Assembly: GCF_000526775.1 (NCBI RefSeq)
Contig: NZ_JAGS01000001.1
Location: 1,364,001 to 1,428,000, forward strand
Reading direction: 5' to 3'
Source: Ruminococcus albus AD2013
Lineage (GTDB): Bacteria > Bacillota > Clostridia > Oscillospirales > Ruminococcaceae
DNA length: 64,000 nt
Shown: piece after piece, positions 25,630 to 33,916 of the stretch
Layout of the letters: each line of letters begins with the position of its first letter
Position numbering within the stretch: position 1 is the first letter of the stretch
Position numbers and translations under genes: made by a program
Notes under the pieces: model-generated
The model's input: only the letters and a program-made list of their open reading frames with translations
Databases searched by the model: none
Told to the model about the DNA's origin: nothing

Positions 25630-26865
25630 ATGAAGAACAGTAACCGTAAGGGCGGCGCCGCAGTTGTCGCTCTGCTGGTAATGATCATCATCGTGGCAGT
25701 AAGCTGCGCACTGATGGTAGTTACAGGCAGAAAGATGATCAAACCCAACGAAAGTGTGAGCTCACCCGCGACCGCAGACTATGACACCACCCCCACCGAC
25801 GAGGAAACAACTGCCGAGGACGATCTGGCAGAACTGATACCCGAGCCGAAGCCCTCAATGCTTCCCGGTGTATCAGACAAGTATGAAACAGTAAATCTTA
25901 AAGATATCACCTGCGAAAAAGCTATTCTGCTGGACAGCGAATCCAATGAGATACTGGCAGGCGTTAAGTATAACGAGAGGATCTATCCCGCATCTCTGAC
26001 AAAGCTGATGACCCTGCTTGTAGCGGTTGAAAATATCGATGATATGAACGCCAAGTACAAGTTCACCAAAAAGGACATCGAACCCCTGCAGGAAGAAAAC
26101 GCAAGCTGCGCAGGCTTCGTGGCAGGCGATGAAGTTACTATGGAAGATCTGCTTTATGCAGCTATTCTTCCCAGCGGAGCTGACGGCACTATCGGTCTTG
26201 CAAATGCTATTGCAGGCAACGAAAAGAACTTTGTCAAGCTGATGAACGACAAGGTAGCCGAACTCGGACTCACCGATACCAATTTTGCTAACGCAAGCGG
26301 TCTGCATCACAAGCAGCACTACACCACTGCTCAGGATATAGCAGTTATAACAAAAGCCTGCATGGAAAACAAAACCTGCCGCAAAGTACTCTGCACAAAG
26401 ACATGGACCACAAATCCTACTAAGGAATTTAAAGACGGTATCGAGCTTGACAGCATTTTCCACTCTCGTTTTGACGGCTACTTTATCGACACCGATCAGG
26501 ACGGCAGCGACGATGCAAAGATACTTGGCGGTAAGACAGGTTTCACCGATGAAGCAGGTTACACCCTTGCAACTGTAGTTGAATACAAGGGCAAGGAATA
26601 TATCACAGTTACCACAAAGAGCGATACGTACTTTGATTCTGTTGAAGATTCCATACTCATCTTTGAAAACTATCTGCCCGGCGCAGTCGGTACTCCCGAT
26701 GACCGCAAGGAAAAGGAGCCCGATACCGACAGCAGCGATGAATCGGAGGAAGAAGTTAACGAAGGCACATTCATCACTCTCAAGGAAAAAGATAACAGCA
26801 GCAAGAGCGATGATGACGATGACAGCAGTTCAAGACCCGTTCCCGACGAGGACGTTGAAGCATAA
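25630..26865 (+). CDS. D-alanyl-D-alanine carboxypeptidase (PBP5/DacF family)
   Basis: A single membrane segment (about residues 10-33) is followed by an acidic linker and a serine peptidase S11 domain. Ser122 and Lys125 form the SxxK motif in YPASLTKLM, and KTG is at 302-304 in GGKTGFTDEAG. The middle motif, usually SGN, reads SGA (182-184), which is unusual for an active member. The enzyme trims the terminal D-Ala of peptidoglycan peptides. The last 60 residues are an acidic, low-complexity tail rather than the usual amphipathic helix; anchoring is by the N-terminal segment. Confidence 0.9.
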   Translation: MKNSNRKGGAAVVALLVMIIIVAVSCALMVVTGRKMIKPNESVSSPATADYDTTPTDEETTAEDDLAELIPEPKPSMLPGVSDKYETVNLKDITCEKAILLDSESNEILAGVKYNERIYPASLTKLMTLLVAVENIDDMNAKYKFTKKDIEPLQEENASCAGFVAGDEVTMEDLLYAAILPSGADGTIGLANAIAGNEKNFVKLMNDKVAELGLTDTNFANASGLHHKQHYTTAQDIAVITKACMENKTCRKVLCTKTWTTNPTKEFKDGIELDSIFHSRFDGYFIDTDQDGSDDAKILGGKTGFTDEAGYTLATVVEYKGKEYITVTTKSDTYFDSVEDSILIFENYLPGAVGTPDDRKEKEPDTDSSDESEEEVNEGTFITLKEKDNSSKSDDDDDSSSRPVPDEDVEA

Positions 26866-26873
26866 AAGATATT

Positions 26874-26906
26874 TGTCCGAGAACAGATTGTTCTCGGACA
26901 TTTTTT
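26874..26906 (+). terminator. Terminator of the carboxypeptidase gene
   Basis: An 11-bp stem TGTCCGAGAAC/GTTCTCGGACA with a short loop and six T residues. Confidence 0.94.
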
Positions 26907-27035
26907 ATGCGCTGACACAATATGGATAATATCACAGAAAATACACAATAATATGTTAGTATATATTAAGGTAATGTGCTGACAGCTGATATGACCAGAT
27001 GCACAACCAACTATACTAATGCGAGGAGAGTTTGC

Positions 27036-27071
27036 ATGGGCGATATTTCCTGCGTATGCAATTATTTATGA
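27036..27071 (+). CDS. Possible 11-codon leader peptide MGDISCVCNYL
   Basis: GAGGAGAG ends five bases before this ATG, which gives it the best translation start in the region. The stop codon TGA overlaps the ATG at 27068 of the downstream membrane protein (ATGA). That arrangement would couple translation of the two. The main gene has no site of its own at 27068. The alternative is initiation at TTG 27032 in the main frame, which is too close to the site. Expression is inferred. Confidence 0.4.
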   Translation: MGDISCVCNYL

Positions 27072-27623
27072 GTAAAAACAAAAACAGCACCACAGCATTC
27101 CGTGTGGCACTGGGTGGTATATGTGCGGCAGTATGTCTGCTTTTGATGTTCAGCAGTTCTTTCCTGCCGGGACTAAGCTATGCTATACCGGTGTTTGCAG
27201 GAGTGCTTATGGTCGTGATGATAGTCGAAACTGACAGCAAATGGGCGATAGCAGATTACTGCGCGGTGAGTCTCCTTTGTATATTCATAACACCTAATTT
27301 TGAAGCTTCCCTGCTGTTCATACTGTTCATGGGCTATTACCCGATATTGCAGTTCCGGCTTTCAAAAGAAAAAAAACAAACTTTTAGTCTGGATCGTCAA
27401 ACTTGCAGTTTTCAATATAGCGATAGTTATATATTACAATCTCTTCAAATTCATATTCACATCGGTGGATATGCTAGAAGGCACCGAGTTTCTTGGAAAA
27501 TATGCAATACCCCTGCTGTGGGCTGAAGCGCAGATATGTTTCCTTGTGTACGATAAATTCCTGTCGCTGACGATAGACGTTTATATAAACTGGTTCCGCA
27601 AAAAGATACTGCGGAGAAAATGA
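27068..27623 (+). pseudogene. Integral membrane protein interrupted by a frameshift
   Basis: From ATG 27068 the frame encodes four or five membrane segments (LGGICAAVCLLLMFSSSFLP, SYAIPVFAGVLMVVMIVE) up to about 27368. It then meets a run of eight A residues (27369-27376). After that run the homologous continuation (NKLLVWIVKLAVFNIAIV to the basic end FRKKILRRK at 27623) lies in the +1 frame. With seven A residues the two parts would join as one protein of about 185 residues. The shape resembles ECF-transporter S components, with weak support. The shift may be a true mutation, a phase-variable tract or a sequencing error. Confidence 0.75.
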
Positions 27624-27644
27624 TATGTTTTGGAGATAAGCAAA

Positions 27645-28409
27645 ATGAAAGAAGAAAATACACAACATATCACGGAGAAAACAGATACTAAAAAACATCT
27701 CCACGAACACAGAAAACGCCGAAACAAACGACGCGTACAAATAGTCACGGTAATAGTCATACTGGTGCTTCTAACGGTAGCCTCACTGGCATCTATACCC
27801 TTGGTAAAGGTTCTGCGTACCGAAGAAGGCATGGACAAGCTGAAAGAAACACTTGAAACCAAGTATTCAGGTATTGAGAGTATGCTGATATTCATGCTGA
27901 TACAGGCAGTACAGGTCATAATCGCAGTTATCCCGCCTGTGCAGATAATCGGTGGTGTACTATTCGGCTGGTTCATAGGATTCCTGCTGTCTTTCGGTGG
28001 AACGATGCTTGGCACCTTCGTAATATTCATGATGGTCAACAAATTCGGCAAACCATTAGTAGAAGCTTTCATAGACGAAAAGCACCTGACGAAGTATAAA
28101 TTTCTTCAGGACGAAAGCAAGCTGATCAAAGTGCTAGTGATACTCTACCTGATACCCGGTATACCGAAGGATATCATATCCTATATCGTACCGCTGACAA
28201 AAATCAAAAGACGTGATTTTTTCATGTACGTCATGCCATGCCGAATCCCCGCGATCCTGATGTCAACGACCCTCGGCAGCAATGCGATAGACGGTAATTT
28301 CAAGACTGCACTTTGCATTATTTTCGCAGCGATAGTTCTTGGAATATTCGGATTTCTTTTCAAGGACAGCATAGTTGAAAAGCTGAAGGGGCACAAACAC
28401 AAGTCATAA
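27645..28409 (+). CDS. VTT-domain (TVP38/TMEM64, DedA-like) membrane protein, 254 aa
   Basis: A basic, His/Lys-rich cytoplasmic N-terminus precedes membrane segments. The VTT domain is recognised by PPVQIIGGVLFGWFIGFLLS, then GGTMLGTFVIFMMVNKFG and LYLIPGIPKDIISYIVPLT. Proteins of this group are implicated in lipid scrambling and membrane homeostasis; the exact substrate is unknown. GGAG lies 11 bases before the ATG at 27645, which is why the upstream TTG at 27630 was not used. It follows the frameshifted gene by 21 bp. Confidence 0.9.
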   Translation: MKEENTQHITEKTDTKKHLHEHRKRRNKRRVQIVTVIVILVLLTVASLASIPLVKVLRTEEGMDKLKETLETKYSGIESMLIFMLIQAVQVIIAVIPPVQIIGGVLFGWFIGFLLSFGGTMLGTFVIFMMVNKFGKPLVEAFIDEKHLTKYKFLQDESKLIKVLVILYLIPGIPKDIISYIVPLTKIKRRDFFMYVMPCRIPAILMSTTLGSNAIDGNFKTALCIIFAAIVLGIFGFLFKDSIVEKLKGHKHKS

Positions 28410-28413
28410 AATA

Positions 28414-28443
28414 AGGCACTTCCGTTTTATGGAGGTGCCTTTT
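28414..28443. terminator. Terminator between the VTT gene and luxS
   Basis: A 10-bp stem AGGCACTTCC/GGAGGTGCCT flanked by T-rich sequence downstream lies between convergent genes. Confidence 0.82.
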
Positions 28444-28458
28444 ATCATATGCGTTACA

Positions 28459-28926
28459 TCATTTAGGGTAAACGAATCTTTTGTTCTCAGTGAGGTCGTT
28501 AAGGTAGCGTCTGATGTAGTACTTAGCCATATTGAGGTTCTGCTCGGAATAGTTTCCGCATTCCTCAGGCTTTGCACCGGGGATATCACCTTCAAAATCA
28601 AGTATGAACTTGCACATATCAACGATAGTATCATAAACGCTCTCGGATGTCTGTGCGCCGAAGAAGATCACATAAAATCCTGTACGGCAGCCCATTGGTC
28701 CGAAGTAAACAACATCATCCTTGACGGGACAACTGCGGAGAAATGTCGCGCCAAGATGCTCTATCGTATGCATCGCAGGAGTATCCATAACCGGCTCGCG
28801 GTTGGGAGCGGTCATTCTCATATCAAAAGTAGTAGTCACAGCTTCACCCTTGCAATCTCTGCGGGACACATACAGTCCTGGGAAAAGATCAAGGTGATTT
28901 ACCTGAAAGCTTGCAATCAGTTCCAT
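28459..28926 (-). CDS. luxS: S-ribosylhomocysteine lyase
   Basis: LuxS (155 residues) splits S-ribosylhomocysteine into homocysteine and DPD, the precursor of autoinducer-2. The metal ligands are His53 and His57 of HTIEHLG, plus Cys123 of CGNYSEQN. The catalytic cysteine is in GPMGCRTGFY (Cys80). AAGGAGG lies before the start. It is 11 bp downstream of mtnN, which makes its substrate. Confidence 0.97.
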   Translation of the reverse strand: MELIASFQVNHLDLFPGLYVSRRDCKGEAVTTTFDMRMTAPNREPVMDTPAMHTIEHLGATFLRSCPVKDDVVYFGPMGCRTGFYVIFFGAQTSESVYDTIVDMCKFILDFEGDIPGAKPEECGNYSEQNLNMAKYYIRRYLNDLTENKRFVYPK

Positions 28927-28937
28927 AATTTTCCTCC

Positions 28938-29663
28938 TTAGTTTTTCTCAGCGCCGAGCTTTTTAAGAAAGCCGACAAGTATATCCAGTTCAGCCTTTGC
29001 AGCCTTAGCAAGGGACTGAGCATAATCGTTGTGGGAATCATCATCGCCGTTATCGGATACAGTTCTCAGCACGCAGAAAGGAACTTCGTTGACATAGCAT
29101 ACATGACCTATGGCACCGCTTTCCATTTCGCAGATTATCGCGTTGAACTCACTCCTGAGTTCATCTCTCTTGGCACTGCTGTTAACAAAGCAGTCACCAG
29201 AGGCAATAACACCCTTTTCGTTCCTGACACCAATTTCATCAGCTGCAGAAGCAAGCAGATCAACACAGTGGGCATCGCATTCAAAATACACCTTGTTTAT
29301 ACCTGATATCATACCCTTGGGGTCACCGAATGGAGTGGTATCCATATCGTGCTGTACTACCGCCGAAGCGATACCTGCATCACCGATATCAAGTTTATCC
29401 GTCAGTGAACCGCCAACACCTGCGTTTATGATGACATCTGTCTTGAATGTGACTATCATAGCCTCAGCACATATAGCAGCAAAAACCTTACCAATACCAC
29501 ATACCGCGGCAACAACGTTCATACCAAAAAGTTCGCCGTAAACGAACTCTATGCCACTGACAGTATATGTACTTCCGTCTTTAAGCAGTCCTTTTATTGC
29601 ATCGACTTCGGGCTTCATCGCGCCGATAACGCCGACTGTATACAGATCCTTATTCTTAAACAT
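28938..29663 (-). CDS. mtnN: 5'-methylthioadenosine/S-adenosylhomocysteine nucleosidase
   Basis: The 241-residue enzyme removes adenine from S-adenosylhomocysteine, methylthioadenosine and 5'-deoxyadenosine. The motifs are VGVIGAMKPEVDAI at the start, GVGGSL, catalytic Glu in ICEMESGAIGHVC, and catalytic Asp in VSDNGDDDS. The start at 29663 has ACGGAGG seven bases upstream; the longer frame to 29720 lacks a site. It is paired with luxS, so the two complete SAH recycling. Confidence 0.95.
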   Translation of the reverse strand: MFKNKDLYTVGVIGAMKPEVDAIKGLLKDGSTYTVSGIEFVYGELFGMNVVAAVCGIGKVFAAICAEAMIVTFKTDVIINAGVGGSLTDKLDIGDAGIASAVVQHDMDTTPFGDPKGMISGINKVYFECDAHCVDLLASAADEIGVRNEKGVIASGDCFVNSSAKRDELRSEFNAIICEMESGAIGHVCYVNEVPFCVLRTVSDNGDDDSHNDYAQSLAKAAKAELDILVGFLKKLGAEKN

Positions 29664-29732
29664 TATAACCTCCGTAAATTGTAAAATTTCGCAGGAGCAG
29701 TCCCCTGCCAAAACCTGCAAATCAACGAGAAT

Positions 29733-29761
29733 ATTATATCACATATCGCCACTAAAGTCAA
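29733..29761 (-). promoter_or_regulatory. Promoter of mtnN-luxS
   Basis: Minus-strand TTGACT, 17-bp spacer ending TGTGA, TATAAT; 70 bp before the start. Confidence 0.8.
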
Positions 29762-29824
29762 TCATCTCATACATTGCCCGTACTTTTAACAGACGGTTTT
29801 TCACAAGAAAAATGTCACCTCCAC

Positions 29825-29853
29825 TTGACAAATGGAATGAAATGTGCTATATT
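29825..29853 (+). promoter_or_regulatory. Promoter of the DUF4317 leader
   Basis: TTGACA, 17-bp spacer ending TGTGC, TATATT. Transcription should start near 29860, leaving a leader of about 100 nt. Confidence 0.8.
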
Positions 29854-29865
29854 ATTATATGGCGG

Positions 29866-29940
29866 AACCATTGGGCGAATGGTTTTAAGGCGAGGACAAA
29901 TTATAGGATAGAGGGCTGCTGCGTGGCGGCCCTCTTTTCT
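29866..29940 (+). promoter_or_regulatory. Structured leader with terminator-like hairpin upstream of DUF4317
   Basis: Two hairpins occur between promoter and gene. The first is AACCATT/AATGGTT with loop GGGCG (29866-29884). The second is GAGGGC(T)GC/GCGGCCCTC (29911-29934) followed by TCTTTTCT, shaped like an intrinsic terminator. It ends about 20 nt before the start codon. Such a layout suggests attenuation, or a short RNA upstream of the gene. No known riboswitch class was recognised. Confidence 0.55.
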
Positions 29941-29959
29941 CTTAAACGGAGGTACATAA

Positions 29960-31192
29960 ATGAACAAAAAGGAAATAGCCGAGATCAAGAAAAACTTCAG
30001 CGATGACTGCAATTTCTTTACGATAAACCGAGTAGTAACTGCATTTGTCGATGCTGAAAAAAACATAAAATGCAAGACCAACCAGCTTTACAACATCATG
30101 CCGCAGGACGAAAGCGAACTTATCCTTGCGAACCTGAAAAAGACACTCAGCGGCAAAATAGGTTCAAATCTGCTGGAATACCCTTTCCCGAAAAATGCTA
30201 TACTCGAAGGCGGACAGCAGCAGTTTCTGTGGGGTGTGCTCAAAAGCAAGCTTGCAGACGAAGAGATCGTAGACAATTTTCTGAACACGATAGTTGAAAA
30301 AGTCGAGTACGTTTCAACATACAGCATATTCACCGCACACTGCACTTATTCGGTGCTGAAAAAGACAAAGATGGATGAGATAGATGAGGATAGCGATTCC
30401 TCCGATTACAACTTCATCATCACTGCAATATGCCCTGTAAATCTGCGTATCGACGGTCTTATCTACAATGAAGAGCAGAATGCCATCGCAAAAAAAGAAA
30501 GCACCGACAGGATAATCGAGCTTCCCACAGACGGTTTCCTCTTCCCGCTTTTCAACGACCGTGCACCAGATGTGAACGGCGTGCTTTACTACTGCAAAAA
30601 CGCCAAGAAGCCCAATACTTCTATGATAGAAGAATTTCTGGGCTGTGAGTTCACCATGACGGGTCAGAACGAAAAGGAAGTATTCCATTCGATACTCGGC
30701 AAAGTTGTTGGTGACGAACTGGATTACAACATGATAACCAAGGTCAATGATAAAATTCAGAATTACATCGACCAGACCTCACATGAGACCGAGATAGCCA
30801 CTATCGACAGCCAGAAGATGAATTCGATACTTTGGGAGGCAGGTGTAAGTCAGGAAAAACTCGCCGACCTTGACAGAGTATTCGAGCAGGCTACCGACAA
30901 AAAGCCGCTTACTGCTGTTAACCTTGTGGAGAACAAGACTGTGGTTTCAGTGCCAAGCATAACCGTAAATATCGGCAAGGGAGGTGCTGACAAGGTCAAG
31001 ACCCAGATCATAGGCGGCAGAAATTGCCTTGTTATAGCACTTGATGACCCCGAGATATCTATTAACGGTCTGGAAATGCGCTTTGTGGACAAAAAGCCCG
31101 CAAATGCTCCCGCACAGCCTGCACCGGCAGAGGAAATACCACCTGCTCCCGTCAGCGAGACACCAGATGACGACAGCGCAGCACCATTCTGA
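29960..31192 (+). CDS. DUF4317 protein, 410 aa
   Basis: The start MNKKEIAEIKKNFSDDCNFF is characteristic of DUF4317, a family of soluble proteins in clostridia with no known function. The protein has no signal peptide or membrane segment. Residues 1-250 form the main domain, 255-360 a mixed alpha/beta part, and the last 40 residues are a Pro/Ala-rich disordered tail. CGGAGG lies upstream of the start. It is a single-gene unit controlled by the leader described at 29866-29940. Confidence 0.87.
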   Translation: MNKKEIAEIKKNFSDDCNFFTINRVVTAFVDAEKNIKCKTNQLYNIMPQDESELILANLKKTLSGKIGSNLLEYPFPKNAILEGGQQQFLWGVLKSKLADEEIVDNFLNTIVEKVEYVSTYSIFTAHCTYSVLKKTKMDEIDEDSDSSDYNFIITAICPVNLRIDGLIYNEEQNAIAKKESTDRIIELPTDGFLFPLFNDRAPDVNGVLYYCKNAKKPNTSMIEEFLGCEFTMTGQNEKEVFHSILGKVVGDELDYNMITKVNDKIQNYIDQTSHETEIATIDSQKMNSILWEAGVSQEKLADLDRVFEQATDKKPLTAVNLVENKTVVSVPSITVNIGKGGADKVKTQIIGGRNCLVIALDDPEISINGLEMRFVDKKPANAPAQPAPAEEIPPAPVSETPDDDSAAPF

Positions 31193-31202
31193 TAAAAACA
31201 CA

Positions 31203-31236
31203 AACCGCAGGAACTCAGCGTCCCTGCGGTTTTTAG
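31203..31236 (+). terminator. Terminator of the DUF4317 gene
   Basis: A 9-bp stem AACCGCAGG/CCTGCGGTT followed by TTTTT. Confidence 0.92.
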
Positions 31237-31261
31237 TTTATTAAGAAAAACTACTCTTCCG

Positions 31262-31654
31262 TCAGATATTCTCGGGAGGTGCATTAAACGAATACTTGAT
31301 GCACTCAGGATCCTGAAGTTCGAGAACCTCAAAAATACCGTCGCCCACACTGTACAGACCTCTTAGCTGAGGGCACTGCTCCAGAAAAGCGGCTCTAACT
31401 TCATCGCTGTCAAGCTCAACCACATCAGCAGTGAGTCTTATCCACTCCATCTCGCCGCACATACCGCTTATCTCTACTCTGCTGTGACGCATCATTTCCT
31501 TAAAGCATTTCTTCTGGTTGCTGGTACAGATACAAGTCATTCCATCGATCTCAGCCACCGCACCAAAGGGACGTACATGGGGATCACCGTTTGCATCGGT
31601 AGTAGCGATATAGAATACGCCTACCTTTTTCAGCATTTCTGTAATCTGTTTCAT
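31262..31654 (-). CDS. Pyridoxamine 5'-phosphate oxidase family protein, 130 aa
   Basis: The split-barrel flavin fold is indicated by VGVFYIATTDANGDPHVRPF and a later strand pair ending in LTADVVELDS. Family members of this size bind FMN or F420 and reduce varied small molecules; the substrate cannot be told from sequence. It lacks the substrate-site residues of true PdxH, so vitamin B6 synthesis is unlikely. A GGAGGTG site lies upstream. Confidence 0.85.
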   Translation of the reverse strand: MKQITEMLKKVGVFYIATTDANGDPHVRPFGAVAEIDGMTCICTSNQKKCFKEMMRHSRVEISGMCGEMEWIRLTADVVELDSDEVRAAFLEQCPQLRGLYSVGDGIFEVLELQDPECIKYSFNAPPENI

Positions 31655-31699
31655 TCAAAACACCTCCGTTTAATTATCTGATCCTGTTATCTGATATTA

Positions 31700-31942
31700 T
31701 CAGCCTATTACTTCGTAATTCTCCGCAGCATTTTCCTTTTTGACGTATTCGGTGACATTCAGCACCTTTACTTTGATAGGACGCTGTCCCAGACCTATTT
31801 CGATGATATCACCGATCTTAACATCATACGAAGCTCTTGCTACCTTGCCGTTGACCATTATTCTGCCCTCATCACAGGCTTCATTAGCAACGGTGCGGCG
31901 CTTTATTAATCTTGTGACTTTAAGATATTTATCTAATCTCAT
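31700..31942 (-). CDS. rqcP: S4-domain RNA-binding protein RqcP (YabO/Hsp15-like), 80 aa
   Basis: The start MRLDKYLKVTRLIKRRTVAN, followed by GRIMVNGKVARASYDVK, is the S4 domain of RqcP/YabO. RqcP binds obstructed large ribosomal subunits and works with RqcH in adding alanine tails to stalled chains. The ATG at 31942 fits the family start; a GTG at 31954 is possible. In clostridia and bacilli this gene usually follows mazG (and often hup). Here the IS607-type element ends about 15 bp upstream, so the natural upstream region has been displaced. Confidence 0.92.
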   Translation of the reverse strand: MRLDKYLKVTRLIKRRTVANEACDEGRIMVNGKVARASYDVKIGDIIEIGLGQRPIKVKVLNVTEYVKKENAAENYEVIG

Positions 31943-31956
31943 GAGTCCTGCCACTC

Positions 31957-32200
31957 AAAATGTGATTAAATATACTTACATCGAGATGTTGTAAGTTCTC
32001 GCGAACATTACTTACTGCTTCACAATGTATGCTTTTGATTGACCGAAATCATATCTACTCACAAGTTCTTGTACACTCCACAGTCGTTAATTCCCGAAAT
32101 AGCCTTCGGTACATACTTACGTTTGCGTTTAATTATGCAACTTCGTAAGTCATGGCATCTTTCAAATTAAGGGCAGCATTGAGATCTCTGTCTTCGACAT
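31957..32200 (-). ncRNA. Probable TnpB guide RNA (omega RNA)
   Basis: In TnpB elements the guide RNA covers the 3' end of tnpB and the element's right end; the guide is the flanking DNA just beyond. Here that stretch is the 175 non-coding bases after the tnpB stop at 32133. It contains hairpin-forming sequence (GCGAGAACTTACAACATCTCG region at 31980-32000). The adjoining guide would begin TGAGTGGCAGGACTCATG, the start of rqcP. The 5' limit is approximate. Placed by family knowledge, not by a covariance model. Confidence 0.6.
31958..31971. repeat. Terminal inverted sequence of the IS element, tnpB side
   Basis: AAATGTGATTAAAT; its complement is at 33927-33940. Confidence 0.8.
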
Positions 32201-33293
32201 AACCACAACTGCATCTATAGATTCTATCTGAAAGCCTTAAATCTTTCTTGATGCATCCGCAACAGTGGCAAATTTTAGATGATGGATACCATCTGTCTAC
32301 AACTCTTAATTCAATACCATTTTCGTTGCATTTGACCTGAAGTTTCGCTCTGAATTCATAAAACTTCTGTGCCGCAACCGTTTTTGAAAGATGCCTGTTC
32401 TTCATCATTCCTTTTACATTCAAATCCTCAATCGTTATATAAGATGGCTTGGTTTTTACTATCTCAGCGATTGTCTTATTGATGTAGTCAGTACGGATAT
32501 TATCTATCCTATGATAAAGTTTCTGTACTTTGAGCTTTTGTTTTTGTATATTTTTTTGAGTGGACTCTCCTTTCTTTAAATTTTCATATTTGCGAGAAAG
32601 ACATCTTTGCTCTCTTCGTAATTGTTTTTCAAGTTTCTTAACTTTGCCAGACTTGTTGATATTCTTGAATGTTTTACCATTAGAAATAATCGCTAAATCC
32701 TTTAATCCTAAATCAATACCGATACCTTCGCTGCTGTTTTTGGTGATTTTGTTGTCAGGTATTTCTACAAGTGCAGATACATAATATCTTCCTGCTTTTT
32801 TAGAAACTGTACCGCTTTTGATTTTCCAACCATCTTTAGTTGTTGGTATATAACCCTTTTCTTTAAGTTTTACCCAACCAAGAGTAGGGATATTTATTCT
32901 ATGTCTTTCACAAGCACAATCTTTTGGATTATTCTTTACAAAATACATTTTCACATCAGATTTATCCTTTTTCTTATAGTTGGGATAACCGCTTTGATGC
33001 TTAAAAAATTTTGTAAAAGCAGCACATCCATCTTCAATAGATTTCTTTACAGATTTAGAACTTACTTCCTTAATCCATAGTTTATCTGGATTATTTGGAA
33101 GATATTCGTTATTTAGCCAGACGCTAAAACTCTTTCCACTCATGAACTTTTCGCCTTTATCGTAAAGTTCTTTGTTATGAGTAAGATAAAAGTTATAAAC
33201 GTATCTGCAAGTTCCAATAGTCTTATTGATTTTAGCTTTCTGTTCCAATGTTGGACTAATTTCCGTCTTGAAGCTCTTTAGCAATTTCCTCAT
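32133..33293 (-). CDS. tnpB: TnpB RNA-guided nuclease (IS607 type), 386 aa
   Basis: TnpB is the ancestor of Cas12 and cleaves DNA matched to its guide RNA, which helps the element persist. The RuvC residues are present: Asp194 in GIGIDLGLKDLAI, Glu289 in ITIEDLNVKGM, and the DRDLNAALN motif at 368-376. A zinc ribbon (CHCCG and CSCG) lies between the last two. The N-terminal HTH (TLEQKAKINKTIGTCRYVYN) is typical. The length is standard and no damage was seen, so it is probably active. It overlaps tnpA by 38 bp. Confidence 0.95.
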   Translation of the reverse strand: MRKLLKSFKTEISPTLEQKAKINKTIGTCRYVYNFYLTHNKELYDKGEKFMSGKSFSVWLNNEYLPNNPDKLWIKEVSSKSVKKSIEDGCAAFTKFFKHQSGYPNYKKKDKSDVKMYFVKNNPKDCACERHRINIPTLGWVKLKEKGYIPTTKDGWKIKSGTVSKKAGRYYVSALVEIPDNKITKNSSEGIGIDLGLKDLAIISNGKTFKNINKSGKVKKLEKQLRREQRCLSRKYENLKKGESTQKNIQKQKLKVQKLYHRIDNIRTDYINKTIAEIVKTKPSYITIEDLNVKGMMKNRHLSKTVAAQKFYEFRAKLQVKCNENGIELRVVDRWYPSSKICHCCGCIKKDLRLSDRIYRCSCGYVEDRDLNAALNLKDAMTYEVA

Positions 33294-33894
33294 CCCCTTC
33301 TATTTGTTTCTTATACTTACGAAGTCCGTACAACCTGCAAGAAAATACATGAAGAATTGAAACAATGTCCTGCACGAGTTCTTCTTGTGGCGATAATTCT
33401 TCATTGTTTACCACCACAATAGTTGTATTAAACTTCATGCAGAATTTTTCAAACCAGTCATAGCCAAACCTGATAAATCTATCTTTATGTGTGACTATGA
33501 TAGTTTTGATTTTTTGTTCCATCACCTCATCTAATAGTTCATTCCACTTTTTACGGTTATAATTTAAACCACTTCCATAATCTTCAATACATTGGTCTAC
33601 ACTAATGCCTTTAGCATTACAGAACTGTCGTAAAAAGGATACTTGATTTTGTAAGTCATCTTTTTGATTTCTCGTAGACACTCTGGCATAAATAACGATC
33701 TGACGATTATCGTTTTCTGTATTTATACCTTTAAACTGAAGATATTGGTCGTAAGTGTAATAACGCCTGTCAGTTGGGGTTCGGTTTGCTTTTAATATGC
33801 CTTCTCTGTCCCATCGTTGAAGTGTTTTTACTGAAACACCTAACAATTCGGCAAAATCTTTTGGTTTGTAATTTGTGATATTTGATGTATTCAT
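33256..33894 (-). CDS. tnpA: IS607-family serine recombinase TnpA, 212 aa
   Basis: An N-terminal MerR-like helix-turn-helix (KPKDFAELLGVSVKTLQRWD) precedes a serine resolvase catalytic domain with nucleophile Ser73 in IYARVSTRNQKDDL, and the later VTHKDRFIRFG. This order is unique to IS607 transposases, which move through circular intermediates with little target preference. The start at 33894 has AAAGGAG upstream; the frame to 33945 would run through the terminal sequence. Confidence 0.96.
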   Translation of the reverse strand: MNTSNITNYKPKDFAELLGVSVKTLQRWDREGILKANRTPTDRRYYTYDQYLQFKGINTENDNRQIVIYARVSTRNQKDDLQNQVSFLRQFCNAKGISVDQCIEDYGSGLNYNRKKWNELLDEVMEQKIKTIIVTHKDRFIRFGYDWFEKFCMKFNTTIVVVNNEELSPQEELVQDIVSILHVFSCRLYGLRKYKKQIEGDEEIAKELQDGN

Positions 33895-33916
33895 AATAAT
33901 ATACTCCTTTGAGTAT

